Positions 1 through 6,587 of a stretch of DNA of 19,502 nt are shown piece after piece. A program made the translations under genes and the position numbers. Position 1 is the stretch's first letter. Every line of letters starts with the position of its first letter. The stretch lies in the NCBI GenBank assembly GCA_051873875.1, contig JBJEFI010000020.1, positions 1-19,502 of the forward strand, read 5' to 3'. Under the pieces are notes generated by a model. The model searched no databases, had not been told where the DNA came from, and saw only the letters and a program-made list of their open reading frames with translations. This DNA comes from JBJEFI01 sp051873875 (GTDB lineage: Bacteria > Bacillota > Bacilli > Bacillales > Bacillaceae_G).

Positions 1-66
1 ATATCCAGATATAAAGAAACTGTTTTTTATACAAAATACACCATTCAGTACTTATCTAAAATTTAT

Positions 67-738
67 TCATTCCGCTCGAACTGTACTTCCTATTAAAATA
101 CCTTCTATCTCTTCAATACTACTAACAATATAAGTAGGACTCGATTTCTCTAATTCTTCGATAGAACCATAACCATATAATACGCCAATCGATTGAATTC
201 CTACATCATTAGCACCGAGTATATCGTATTTTCTATCTCCTATCATAAGAAAGGCTTCTTTTTTATACGAACTGTACATGTTTAAAATGTATGCAATAAT
301 CTCTGCCTTCGAGGATCGTGTCCCATCTAAATTACTTCCCACTACAAAATCAAAAAAATGATCAATTTTAAAATACGCTAGGATTTGTTCTGCAAATACA
401 GTAGGTTTAGATGTAGCAATCCCTAATATAAATCCTTGTTGCTTTAATGTATGTAATAATTGGGGAATGCCTGGATATAATTCATTTTCATACATTCCTT
501 TTTCTTTAAATCGTTCTCTATAAAATGCAATCGCCTTTGTGTTATCTTCTTCATTAAAATGATAGTAATCCGCAAATGAAACTTGTAATGGCGGACCAAT
601 AAAACAATCCAGCTTATCTAGATTTGACTCATAAATGTTCATTTTTTGCAGTGCATATTGAACCGATTTTGTTATTCCTACCTTCGGATCTGAAATTGTT
701 CCATCTAAATCAAATAAAATAATTTTGTAATTGTTCAT
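67..738 (-). CDS. HAD-family hydrolase (phosphoglycolate phosphatase-like)
   Basis: A 223-residue haloacid-dehalogenase-superfamily phosphatase. Motif I is seen as D-L-D-G-T at residues 10-14 (nucleophile Asp10, acid/base Asp12), motif II/III as the T-S-K-P stretch near residue 110, and motif IV as G-D-R-K-Y-D near residue 168. The helical cap between motifs I and II is that of the Gph/PpaX/5'-nucleotidase-like subgroup, so a small phosphorylated metabolite is the probable substrate, but the sequence does not say which. The start is supported by a purine-rich AGAGGGG about 7 nt upstream of the ATG. It is a cytosolic protein with no signal peptide. It lies downstream of the GNAT gene on the same strand with about 100 bp between them, holding only a weak ATGAAA/TTTCAT hairpin at about 785-801, so cotranscription is possible. 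The family call is secure; the substrate is not. Confidence 0.9.
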   Translation of the reverse strand: MNNYKIILFDLDGTISDPKVGITKSVQYALQKMNIYESNLDKLDCFIGPPLQVSFADYYHFNEEDNTKAIAFYRERFKEKGMYENELYPGIPQLLHTLKQQGFILGIATSKPTVFAEQILAYFKIDHFFDFVVGSNLDGTRSSKAEIIAYILNMYSSYKKEAFLMIGDRKYDILGANDVGIQSIGVLYGYGSIEELEKSSPTYIVSSIEEIEGILIGSTVRAE

Positions 739-840
739 ATAGCTATCCCCTCTTAATTTTAATAGTTATATTCATTAAATAATGAAATTAAGTTTCATCT
801 TCCCTTTGTCCATAAATATTTTTTTCTTTTAATGAAAATG

Positions 841-1299
841 CTAAGCAAGAGGTGAATCAACAATAGGTAAAAAATAATAATAAGTAGACGCTTGCATTTC
901 ATAGCCATAACTCTCATAAAGCGATTGAGCAGTATCATTATCAATAGCTGTTTCTAATAATATTCCTTTCGCCTTTGTTTGTATTGCATATTCCTTTGCT
1001 GCATCTAGAAGCAGTTTTCCAACACCTTGCTTTCTTCCCTCTTTTTTCACATATAAATCATTTAATATCCACAATCGTTTCATCGAAACAGAAGATAAAG
1101 ATGGAAATAATTGTGTGAAGCCAATATACTTTCCTTCATTCATTGCAACAAAAATAACGGAGTCTCTTTGCTGAAATCGCTCCATTATAAACGCCTTTGC
1201 AGCATCTAAATCTGAATCTTGTTTATAAAAAATACGATACAAATTAAACAGCTCCGCTACTCCCTCTATATCCTTTATCGTTGCTTGAGTAATATTCAT
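841..1299 (-). CDS. GNAT family N-acetyltransferase
   Basis: A 152-residue single-domain GNAT protein. The acetyl-CoA pyrophosphate-binding loop is visible as R-K-Q-G-V-G-K-L-L-L near residues 89-98, preceded by the beta-4 strand (LNDLYV) and followed by the family's C-terminal segment with an N-D-x-A-Q-S-L-Y-E-S-Y-G-Y pattern. GNAT enzymes transfer acetyl from acetyl-CoA to an amine; the acceptor cannot be read from sequence. A strong GGGGGG-type ribosome binding site lies just upstream of the ATG. It is flanked by the HAD hydrolase and the LysR gene on the same strand, about 60 bp from the LysR stop. The length is normal for the family. Confidence 0.9.
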   Translation of the reverse strand: MNITQATIKDIEGVAELFNLYRIFYKQDSDLDAAKAFIMERFQQRDSVIFVAMNEGKYIGFTQLFPSLSSVSMKRLWILNDLYVKKEGRKQGVGKLLLDAAKEYAIQTKAKGILLETAIDNDTAQSLYESYGYEMQASTYYYFLPIVDSPLA

Positions 1300-1360
1300 G
1301 TTAATCCCCCCCTTTTCATTTGTGCATACTTACTTCAACTAAATCAGTTAATTTACATTA

Positions 1361-2242
1361 CTACTCGCTAACAGATTCCTTTAACCACCATTGAATATGA
1401 TTAACAAAATTTTTAGCAGCTGGAGAAATCGTCTTAAAAGATGGAGCTGCAATGCCAATGGAGCGATAATGCTCCTTTTCTAGTTGAAGAATTCGAACAT
1501 TATCTGGAACGCGATGCAAGACCATTTCGGGAAGGATACTAATTCCCATACCCTTTTGCACCATTGAAATAATCGCTTGATCATCCCCTAACTCAAATTT
1601 AATAGTTGGGACAACGCTATTTTCCTTCAATATCCGCCTAACATCATTATCACAGCTTTTCTTTGGCATAATAAACTGTTCTCCCTTAATTTGTTCAAAA
1701 GTAATCTCATTTTGGTGAGCGAAAGCATGTTTATCAGAAATAATACATAACATTCTATCTTTTTTTAATGGAATCACTTCAAATGACTTCATTGTAGGTA
1801 AAGATAAAAAACCGAAATCAACAGCACCAGTTGCTATCCAATGCTCAAGTTCATCATAATCTCCTTCTAATAACTTAATTTCAATAGCAGGATGACGTTC
1901 ATTAAAATAATTCATAATTTCAGGTAACCATTGAATTGATACACTTGAAAAGGTTCCAATACGTACTGTTCCTACTTCTAATCCGTTTATATTGGCAATT
2001 TGTTGTACCAGTTGCTCTTTCCATTTTAACATTTCACGAATATGTTGTAGTACTAGTTCGCCGTTACTTGTCAATTGAATACCATTTCTACCTCTATTAA
2101 GAATAGCAAATCCCCATTCTGACTCAAGGCTGGCGATTGCATGGCTTATAGCAGATTGAGTTAAACCAAGTTTCATTGCTGTTTCAGTTAGACTGCCCAA
2201 TTCTACTACTGTACTAAAAATCTCAAATTTCACAAGTGACAC
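1361..2242 (-). CDS. LysR family transcriptional regulator
   Basis: A LysR-type regulator of about 293 residues: an N-terminal winged helix-turn-helix (roughly residues 5-65, with the typical GSLTETAMKLGLTQSAISHAI recognition region) and a periplasmic-binding-like effector domain (about 90-290). The frame opens at a GTG at 2251, but that codon sits almost on top of the GGAG ribosome binding site; the in-frame GTG at 2242 has 8 nt spacing and is the better start. It is divergent from the EamA/DMT exporter at 2374, the classic arrangement in which a LysR protein controls the neighbouring transporter and itself from the shared intergenic region. The effector is unknown. Control of the exporter is inference from layout. 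Confidence 0.9.
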   Translation of the reverse strand: MSLVKFEIFSTVVELGSLTETAMKLGLTQSAISHAIASLESEWGFAILNRGRNGIQLTSNGELVLQHIREMLKWKEQLVQQIANINGLEVGTVRIGTFSSVSIQWLPEIMNYFNERHPAIEIKLLEGDYDELEHWIATGAVDFGFLSLPTMKSFEVIPLKKDRMLCIISDKHAFAHQNEITFEQIKGEQFIMPKKSCDNDVRRILKENSVVPTIKFELGDDQAIISMVQKGMGISILPEMVLHRVPDNVRILQLEKEHYRSIGIAAPSFKTISPAAKNFVNHIQWWLKESVSE

Positions 2243-2373
2243 GAAATTCACTCCATTACATGAATTTTTTTCAACTTAACCTTTAAAAACATTCATTTTT
2301 CTTATTTTTAATTTACATGTATACTACCAAATAAGCAAATTATTTTTGAAAATTCAAACAAAAAGGAGCACTT

Positions 2374-3264
2374 ATGAATACTCAGTTAAAAGCTAATCTC
2401 ATATTAATTCTCGTTACAATCTTCTGGGGCTCGTCTTATTTATTTATGAAGATGGGTCTTGTTGTAATGGGAGAATTTAACCTAATTGCACTACGTTTTG
2501 GTCTTGCCTTTATCTTGGCTGGTATTCTCTTTTACCAACGCCTTATTCGTATTAACTATAAAACAATTAACTATAGCTTTCTGTTAGGATCTATTTTGTT
2601 TGCCGTCTTTACCTGTATTACGTTTGGCGTAAAGTCTACCTCTGCATCGAATGCTGGATTTTTAGTTAGCCTTACTGTTATATTTGTCCCATTGTTATTA
2701 GCCATTTTTTTACGGAAAATACCTGAAAAACGACTCCTCGTTGGGATTTCAGTTGCTTTAGCAGGAATCACTTTTTTAACTTTAAATACGCAATTATCTA
2801 TCCATTTTGGAGATTTTTTATGTATATTAGCAGCCCTTTTTTATGCAGTTCATATTATTGTTACAGGAAAACTTACGAAGGATGTAGATTCCATTTCCTT
2901 AGGTATTTTCCAACTTGGCTTTACGGCATTATGGGGATTGTTATTTTCTCTGTTTTTCGAAACACCACATCTCCCAACAACTACGCTTTCTTGGATTTCT
3001 ATTTTAGGATTAGGTATCTTTTGTAGTGCAATTGGATTTGTAGCACAAACTGCTGCACAGCAATATACAACACCAATCCATACAGGTTTAATCTTTTCAC
3101 TTGAACCGGTTTTTTCCGCATTATTTGCTTTTACCTTTGCTGATGAAATATTAACAGCAAAAGGATACTTTGGCGCCTTTTTAGTGTTAGTAGGTGTATT
3201 GATTGCTCAAGTAAATATAAAGACTCTCCCATTTAAAAAGGAAGCTAATCAAACCTCTATTTAA
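2374..3264 (+). CDS. DMT superfamily transporter (EamA, two-repeat)
   Basis: A 296-residue integral membrane protein with about ten hydrophobic helices arranged as two EamA repeats (roughly residues 8-138 and 150-282). The N-terminus shows the family pattern F-W-G-S-S-Y-L-F-M-K, and the second repeat carries the SLEPVFSALFAF segment typical of the last EamA helices. Family members usually export amino acids, metabolites or drugs; the substrate here is unknown. A good AAGGAGC ribosome binding site precedes the ATG. It is divergent from a LysR gene that is the likely regulator. The length is standard and nothing is truncated. A hairpin at about 3275-3303 lies immediately downstream of the stop but has no T-run. 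Confidence 0.92.
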   Translation: MNTQLKANLILILVTIFWGSSYLFMKMGLVVMGEFNLIALRFGLAFILAGILFYQRLIRINYKTINYSFLLGSILFAVFTCITFGVKSTSASNAGFLVSLTVIFVPLLLAIFLRKIPEKRLLVGISVALAGITFLTLNTQLSIHFGDFLCILAALFYAVHIIVTGKLTKDVDSISLGIFQLGFTALWGLLFSLFFETPHLPTTTLSWISILGLGIFCSAIGFVAQTAAQQYTTPIHTGLIFSLEPVFSALFAFTFADEILTAKGYFGAFLVLVGVLIAQVNIKTLPFKKEANQTSI

Positions 3265-3508
3265 TTTGAACTAATCGCCACTTAGCTTTGCTTCAAGTGG
3301 TGGATCATTCAACAAAGGAGGACTCTGATTTATTTTATAGAATATAGAAGACCATACTTTCTGTTTAATAGAAGGTCCAAATGTTTGTTGTAAATGTTGA
3401 GGGAGCAATAATAACGGATAGATAATGGTTAATAATCGAACGAGGCAAAAATTTAAGCTACGCTAGTGGGAATCTTTCTTTAGTAGAGGGAAAAGTAGAA
3501 AATGAATG
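3265..3508. other. Gene-free stretch with a decayed-looking open frame
   Basis: No intact gene is visible between the exporter stop and the terminator at 3509. On the minus strand one frame stays open from 3462 down to a TAG at 3271-3273 (63 codons). It encodes a hydrophobic start (LVRLLTIIYPLLLLPQ) followed by a plausible soluble C-terminus ending PPLEAKLSGD. It has no ATG, no convincing ribosome binding site and an in-frame stop immediately upstream. A neighbouring frame upstream of that stop (STKERFPLA) could be the continuation after a frameshift. I do not recognise the family. It is best read as a possible gene remnant. Confidence 0.3.
3275..3303. repeat. Imperfect hairpin, no T-run
   Basis: The sequence can fold as GCCACTT-AGC / ttt / GCT-tc-AAGTGGT, with weaker outer pairing (TTGAA at 3267-3271 against TTCAA at 3309-3313). 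It lies 10 bp after the exporter stop. There is no T-run, so it is a poor terminator. A hairpin followed closely by TTCAAC resembles the right-end organisation of IS200/IS605-family elements, but no transposase remains and the resemblance is only structural. Confidence 0.4.
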
Positions 3509-3547
3509 AAAAAGCATTGCTACAGTTTATAGGTAGCAATGCTTTTT
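3509..3547. terminator. Bidirectional intrinsic terminator
   Basis: A perfect 15-bp stem (AAAAAGCATTGCTAC / GTAGCAATGCTTTTT) with a 9-nt loop and T-runs on both strands. It sits between the end of the plus-strand exporter region and the end of the minus-strand DUF1835 gene and can serve both. Confidence 0.88.
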
Positions 3548-3585
3548 TACATCCTAATAAAACGCCTTTCATATTAAAGTTATTT

Positions 3586-4245
3586 TTATGTACAACGCTC
3601 AATAAATTGAATGTATTGTGTATCCCCTAGCCCATATTTCGGAAATTGCTGTAACAATTCTCTCACTAATTCTTTCGTTTCTTTCTCTTTATGTTTATGG
3701 ATATACCGAACTATTTCATTATCTTCGTTTAATAATTGTACATATAAATTGATACCCTTTTGTAAAACAGGAAGGCTGTTCACACATACCATTGATTTTT
3801 CGATTATCACTTGTTTGTATATGTTATAGTATCCTTCTGGCATTAATATAATTGTATCTATCACACTTAGGTAATCCATTTTCTCATCAACTAGATGAAT
3901 GGTTAAATCACCTATGAAATTTCTTTTATCTAAATATGCTAACACTGTCAGCATATTCATCTGGCAAAACATATCTTCACCAAACCAAAGAACGATTTTA
4001 TCAAATTTATTACTTAGTAATGGTTCTAATGGTTTTAAGGTTATTTTTTGATATTCTTCCAACGTTACATTGTGAGTAAAACAACGTTGTTTAATAAATT
4101 CATCTGAAAATATCTCTTCTGTTGTCACATCCCCCGCACACATTGCTTCATTAAAAGGAATGATTTCATTCTCTTCTTCTAGCTTATTTTCCTTAAAATA
4201 ATCATACATACATTGTCCATTTAAAATGTGAAGTACTTTCTTCAT
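3586..4245 (-). CDS. DUF1835-like protein
   Basis: A protein of about 219 residues resembling the DUF1835 family. The N-terminus has the L-H-I-L-N-G motif, followed by the E-I-I-P-F-N-E-A-M-C-A-G-D-V segment that corresponds to the family's 'IPWREALxxGPV' pattern, and a V-L-W-F-G-E-D-M-F-C-Q-M-N stretch in the middle. The molecular function of the family is not established; members are often annotated loosely as regulators. The frame has ATGs at 4254, 4251 and 4245; the GGGAG ribosome binding site abuts the first, so the ATG at 4245 (MKKVLHILNG), 9 nt downstream of it, is the best start. It is the last gene of the minus-strand DinB/SMP-30/HD cluster, 21 bp after the HD chimera's stop. Confidence 0.65.
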   Translation of the reverse strand: MKKVLHILNGQCMYDYFKENKLEEENEIIPFNEAMCAGDVTTEEIFSDEFIKQRCFTHNVTLEEYQKITLKPLEPLLSNKFDKIVLWFGEDMFCQMNMLTVLAYLDKRNFIGDLTIHLVDEKMDYLSVIDTIILMPEGYYNIYKQVIIEKSMVCVNSLPVLQKGINLYVQLLNEDNEIVRYIHKHKEKETKELVRELLQQFPKYGLGDTQYIQFIERCT

Positions 4246-4266
4246 TATCATCATCTCCCTTCACTT

Positions 4267-4995
4267 CTAATTAAAGTGTGTTAAATCATGTTCTTGTCTA
4301 GAAATATAAAATATTTTCTTCCATGATTTTAATTTCCATAAGCTATATATGGTTACAATTAAACCAGCAATCATAATAATCGTTCCAGGCTTTAAATAAC
4401 TTGAAAGAATAATCCCAGTAAACATCCCTATTGGACTACATATTGTCGTATAAAAATTATAATAACCTAATATATCACCTATTCGATCTTTACTCGCTTC
4501 CATTTGGATGAAAGTGGACGATTCAATTTCAATTGTCGTTGAGAATACATTAAATGCCAAATATATAATTATTATACTAAAAATATTGTTGATACTCATT
4601 AATAACATTGTAGACGGTGTACGTTGTAGTATTTCTTTTATTTCCGCACATTCGTTGACCATTCTTACTGTGATATCACCATGATCTAATTTAAATATAC
4701 TTTGAAAACAATGGGAAAACGGTCCATGTCCAATATCGTGTAATAATGCAGAAACCATAAGTACTTTTTTCTCATAAGGAGTAAATACTTCAAATATATT
4801 GGCAAATTTTTCCGATAAAATATAAACACCTATAGAATGTTCTAATCTATTATGGATTGCATTAGGTTGTAAAAAGTATGTATTCCCTTGCTGCTTAATA
4901 TGACGTAATCGTTGCATATACGGTGTATGAATCAAATCAATTATATCTTGATTTTCTATTTCTACTATTCCATGAATTGCATCCTTTATAATCAT
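4267..4995 (-). CDS. Chimeric ORF: truncated HD phosphohydrolase fused to MFS tail
   Basis: A 242-residue open frame made of two unrelated halves. Residues 1 to about 127 are the N-terminus of a COG1078-type (SAMHD1-like) HD phosphohydrolase: MIIKDAIHGIVEI, first metal ligand His53 (R-L-E-H-S-I-G), and the H-D pair at 86-87 (A-L-L-H-D-I-G-H-G-P-F-S-H). From about residue 128 the sequence becomes hydrophobic and matches the last helices of a major facilitator transporter (helices near 137-150, 182-200 and 204-220, then a basic tail). The last HD metal-binding Asp is lost, so HD catalysis is unlikely. The start at 4995 has an AGGAAG site 5 nt upstream; an in-frame ATG at 5061 lies inside the SMP-30 gene and has no such support. 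The simplest origin is one deletion removing the 3' end of the HD gene and the 5' end of an adjacent MFS gene. Confidence 0.75.
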   Translation of the reverse strand: MIIKDAIHGIVEIENQDIIDLIHTPYMQRLRHIKQQGNTYFLQPNAIHNRLEHSIGVYILSEKFANIFEVFTPYEKKVLMVSALLHDIGHGPFSHCFQSIFKLDHGDITVRMVNECAEIKEILQRTPSTMLLMSINNIFSIIIIYLAFNVFSTTIEIESSTFIQMEASKDRIGDILGYYNFYTTICSPIGMFTGIILSSYLKPGTIIMIAGLIVTIYSLWKLKSWKKIFYISRQEHDLTHFN

Positions 4996-5023
4996 TTTTC
5001 TTCCTACTTTCATTGAAAAAATT

Positions 5024-5899
5024 TCATCCTCTAAAGGGTACGGAAGCAAATCCGCGTACATCTACTTTCATCTTAAAAACACCACCAGCATACGGATACT
5101 TCTCTAATTCATCTTTATCCATTCTCATTCTAGCTGTTGTAATATATAGTTCATTCAAATCCTTTCCACCAAAAGTACAAGAAGTAACATTCTTTGCTGG
5201 TATAGGAATACTTAGTAAGTGTTCACCAGTTTGTGGATTCCATTTTGATATTTTATATCCACCCCAATGTGATATCCATAAATTTCCTTCTACATCTATA
5301 GTCATTCCATCCGGTATTCCTTCCCCTTCTGGAATTAAAATAATGTCTTTCTTATTCTCAATGTTTCCTGTATGCACATCATAATCAAATTGTACAACCT
5401 TTTTTGTTGGTGTATCGATAAAATACATATACTTATTATTTGGTGACCAAGCTAATCCATTAGACGTATTTACACGATCAATCTTCTTTTTTACGCTTAA
5501 ATCCGTATCTAAACAATAAAGTGCACCTTTTTCATGAATACCAATTAAATCCGTTGTCCCTGCCCAAAAACGACCATATGGATCACATTTTCCATCGTTA
5601 AAACGATTTTCTGGCAAATCACATTCAGGGTCATAAATTTTTTTGAGTGCTTCTGTTTCTAAATTTAAGGTATAGAACCCACTTTCCATTGCTACAATCA
5701 CTCCTCCAGACGCCCAAGGAACAACTGCACCAACCATTTGATTTAATTGAATCATTCGTTTTTCATTCGTATAAGGACAATAACAATTCACAGTCTTCTC
5801 TACAATATCAACCTAATACAGTAATTGATGTTCCCCATCCCAGCAAGGCCCTTCACCTAAGGTTGCCTTTGCATCAATGACTAACTCCATTCCTTCCAT
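5024..5899 (-). pseudogene. SMP-30/gluconolactonase family gene with amber stop at codon 29
   Basis: The reading frame from ATG 5899 to the stop at 5024 encodes a full-length (291-residue) SMP-30/gluconolactonase/LRE-like beta-propeller, but codon 29 (5813-5815) is TAG. The context L-L-Y-stop-V-D-I strongly suggests a lost Trp (TGG to TAG), since the family begins with a G-E-G-P-x-W ... L-Y-W-V-D-I pattern, and the first half (TLGEGPCWDG) is present just before it. ATG 5899 has a GGGAGG site 9-10 nt upstream. After the stop the frame could restart at GTG 5791, which has no clear ribosome binding site and would lack the first propeller strands and the metal-binding Glu16. Later family motifs are intact (NGLAWSPNNKYMYFIDT, IPDGMTIDVEGNLWISHW, SCTFGGKDLNELYITTA). 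The family hydrolyses sugar lactones with a divalent metal. It starts 17 bp after the DinB gene, in the same operon. Confidence 0.8.
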
Positions 5900-5915
5900 T
5901 TAGTTCATCCTCCCT

Positions 5916-6386
5916 TTATTCAAACAACGAAATTGCTGGATCTTTCTTATATGAATGAACAAGAATGGCATGTAGCTGCCCTCGATGATGATAAAGATGT
6001 GCTACTATTTCAATTAGCCATTCAAATCTAGAATACGTAACACCCCAATAAGCAGTTACTTGCTCATTCAATTGTGCTTCATTGTATTGAAAATAAATTA
6101 TTTCTAACTCATCTACATGAGTTAATAAGGCTTCTTTTATCTTTTCTAATGTATTTAATTGTAACGACGTATAATACTCATCCATTTCTTTTTTAGAATA
6201 ACCGCTACTAATCAACCAATCTGCCTTACATAAAGTCGCAATATGTGCTAGTAATTCACCAATGGACTGTTTATTAGCCGTCGGTCTATATTGCAAATCT
6301 TCCTCTAGTAATTTATCTATCATTTGAACAATTGTTTGTACTGCAACATGTAGTTGATGAAATGCACTTTGACAATATAAATTCAT
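5916..6386 (-). CDS. DinB family protein
   Basis: A 156-residue four-helix protein of the DinB/YfiT type. The three-histidine metal site is visible: His near 48 (G-E-L-L-A-H-I-A) and the C-terminal H-L-Y-H-H-R-G-Q-L-H cluster near 132-141. DinB-like proteins are metal-binding; some act as thiol-dependent S-transferases (bacillithiol in Bacillus), most are uncharacterised. An AAGGGTGA ribosome binding site and a TATAAT box (minus strand, 6410-6405) lie upstream, so this is probably the first gene of the operon DinB, SMP-30, HD, DUF1835. The length is normal. Confidence 0.85.
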   Translation of the reverse strand: MNLYCQSAFHQLHVAVQTIVQMIDKLLEEDLQYRPTANKQSIGELLAHIATLCKADWLISSGYSKKEMDEYYTSLQLNTLEKIKEALLTHVDELEIIYFQYNEAQLNEQVTAYWGVTYSRFEWLIEIVAHLYHHRGQLHAILVHSYKKDPAISLFE

Positions 6387-6404
6387 TTTTTATCACCCTT
6401 ACCT

Positions 6405-6410
6405 ATTATA
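6405..6410 (-). promoter_or_regulatory. Probable -10 box for the DinB operon
   Basis: A perfect TATAAT on the minus strand, 19 bp upstream of the DinB ATG, with no convincing -35 hexamer. It is placed divergently from the promoter at 6484. Confidence 0.45.
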
Positions 6411-6483
6411 CCGAGAAATAACATGATTTTTATTACATTTTAGATTATTCAAAAAATATTTTATATACTTGTCCATTCAATGA

Positions 6484-6489
6484 TATAAT
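6484..6489 (+). promoter_or_regulatory. Probable -10 box for the ceramidase operon
   Basis: A perfect TATAAT on the plus strand, preceded at 17 bp only by a weak TTATAT. A start site near 6496 would give a leader RNA that includes the small ORF at 6523 and the hairpin at 6541-6582. Confidence 0.5.
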
Positions 6490-6522
6490 AGTAAAAAAAC
6501 AACACATAAGTGAGGAATTGGT

Positions 6523-6558
6523 ATGGTGATACTACTGGTTATCTCCCCTTATTTTTAA
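6523..6558 (+). CDS. Putative 11-residue leader peptide MVILLVISPYF
   Basis: A tiny ORF with ATG 6523, GTG ATA CTA CTG GTT ATC TCC CCT TAT TTT and TAA at 6556-6558. A GAGG motif (6512-6515) sits 7 nt upstream, a good distance. The last five sense codons and the stop codon are exactly the 5' arm of the hairpin that covers the next gene's ribosome binding site. This layout is like the leader peptides of translationally attenuated cat and erm genes. The peptide is hydrophobic and ends S-P-Y-F. Its role is inferred from position; translation is not proven. Confidence 0.55.
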   Translation: MVILLVISPYF

Positions 6559-6582
6559 CATTCATTTTAAAAATAGGGGGAT
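6541..6582 (+). promoter_or_regulatory. Hairpin sequestering the ceramidase-gene ribosome binding site
   Basis: The 5' arm (6541-6558) pairs with the 3' arm (6567-6582) around an 8-nt loop CATTCATT: nine consecutive pairs TATTTTTAA/TTAAAAATA, then CCCC/GGGG and ATC/GAT separated by single-base bulges. The 3' arm contains GGGGG (6576-6580), the only plausible Shine-Dalgarno sequence for the ATG at 6588 (7 nt spacing). In the folded form initiation should be blocked; ribosomes on the leader peptide would open the stem. Confidence 0.65.
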
Positions 6583-6587
6583 TTTAA

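Noticed and set aside
2252..2373. LysR binding box and promoter between the LysR and EamA genes
   Set aside because: The region is so AT-rich that T-N11-A matches occur by chance; no dyad is strong enough to assign.
4267..4995. HD plus membrane-helix protein as a novel defence effector
   Set aside because: The tail matches the end of an MFS transporter and the HD metal site is incomplete; a deletion chimera explains it better.
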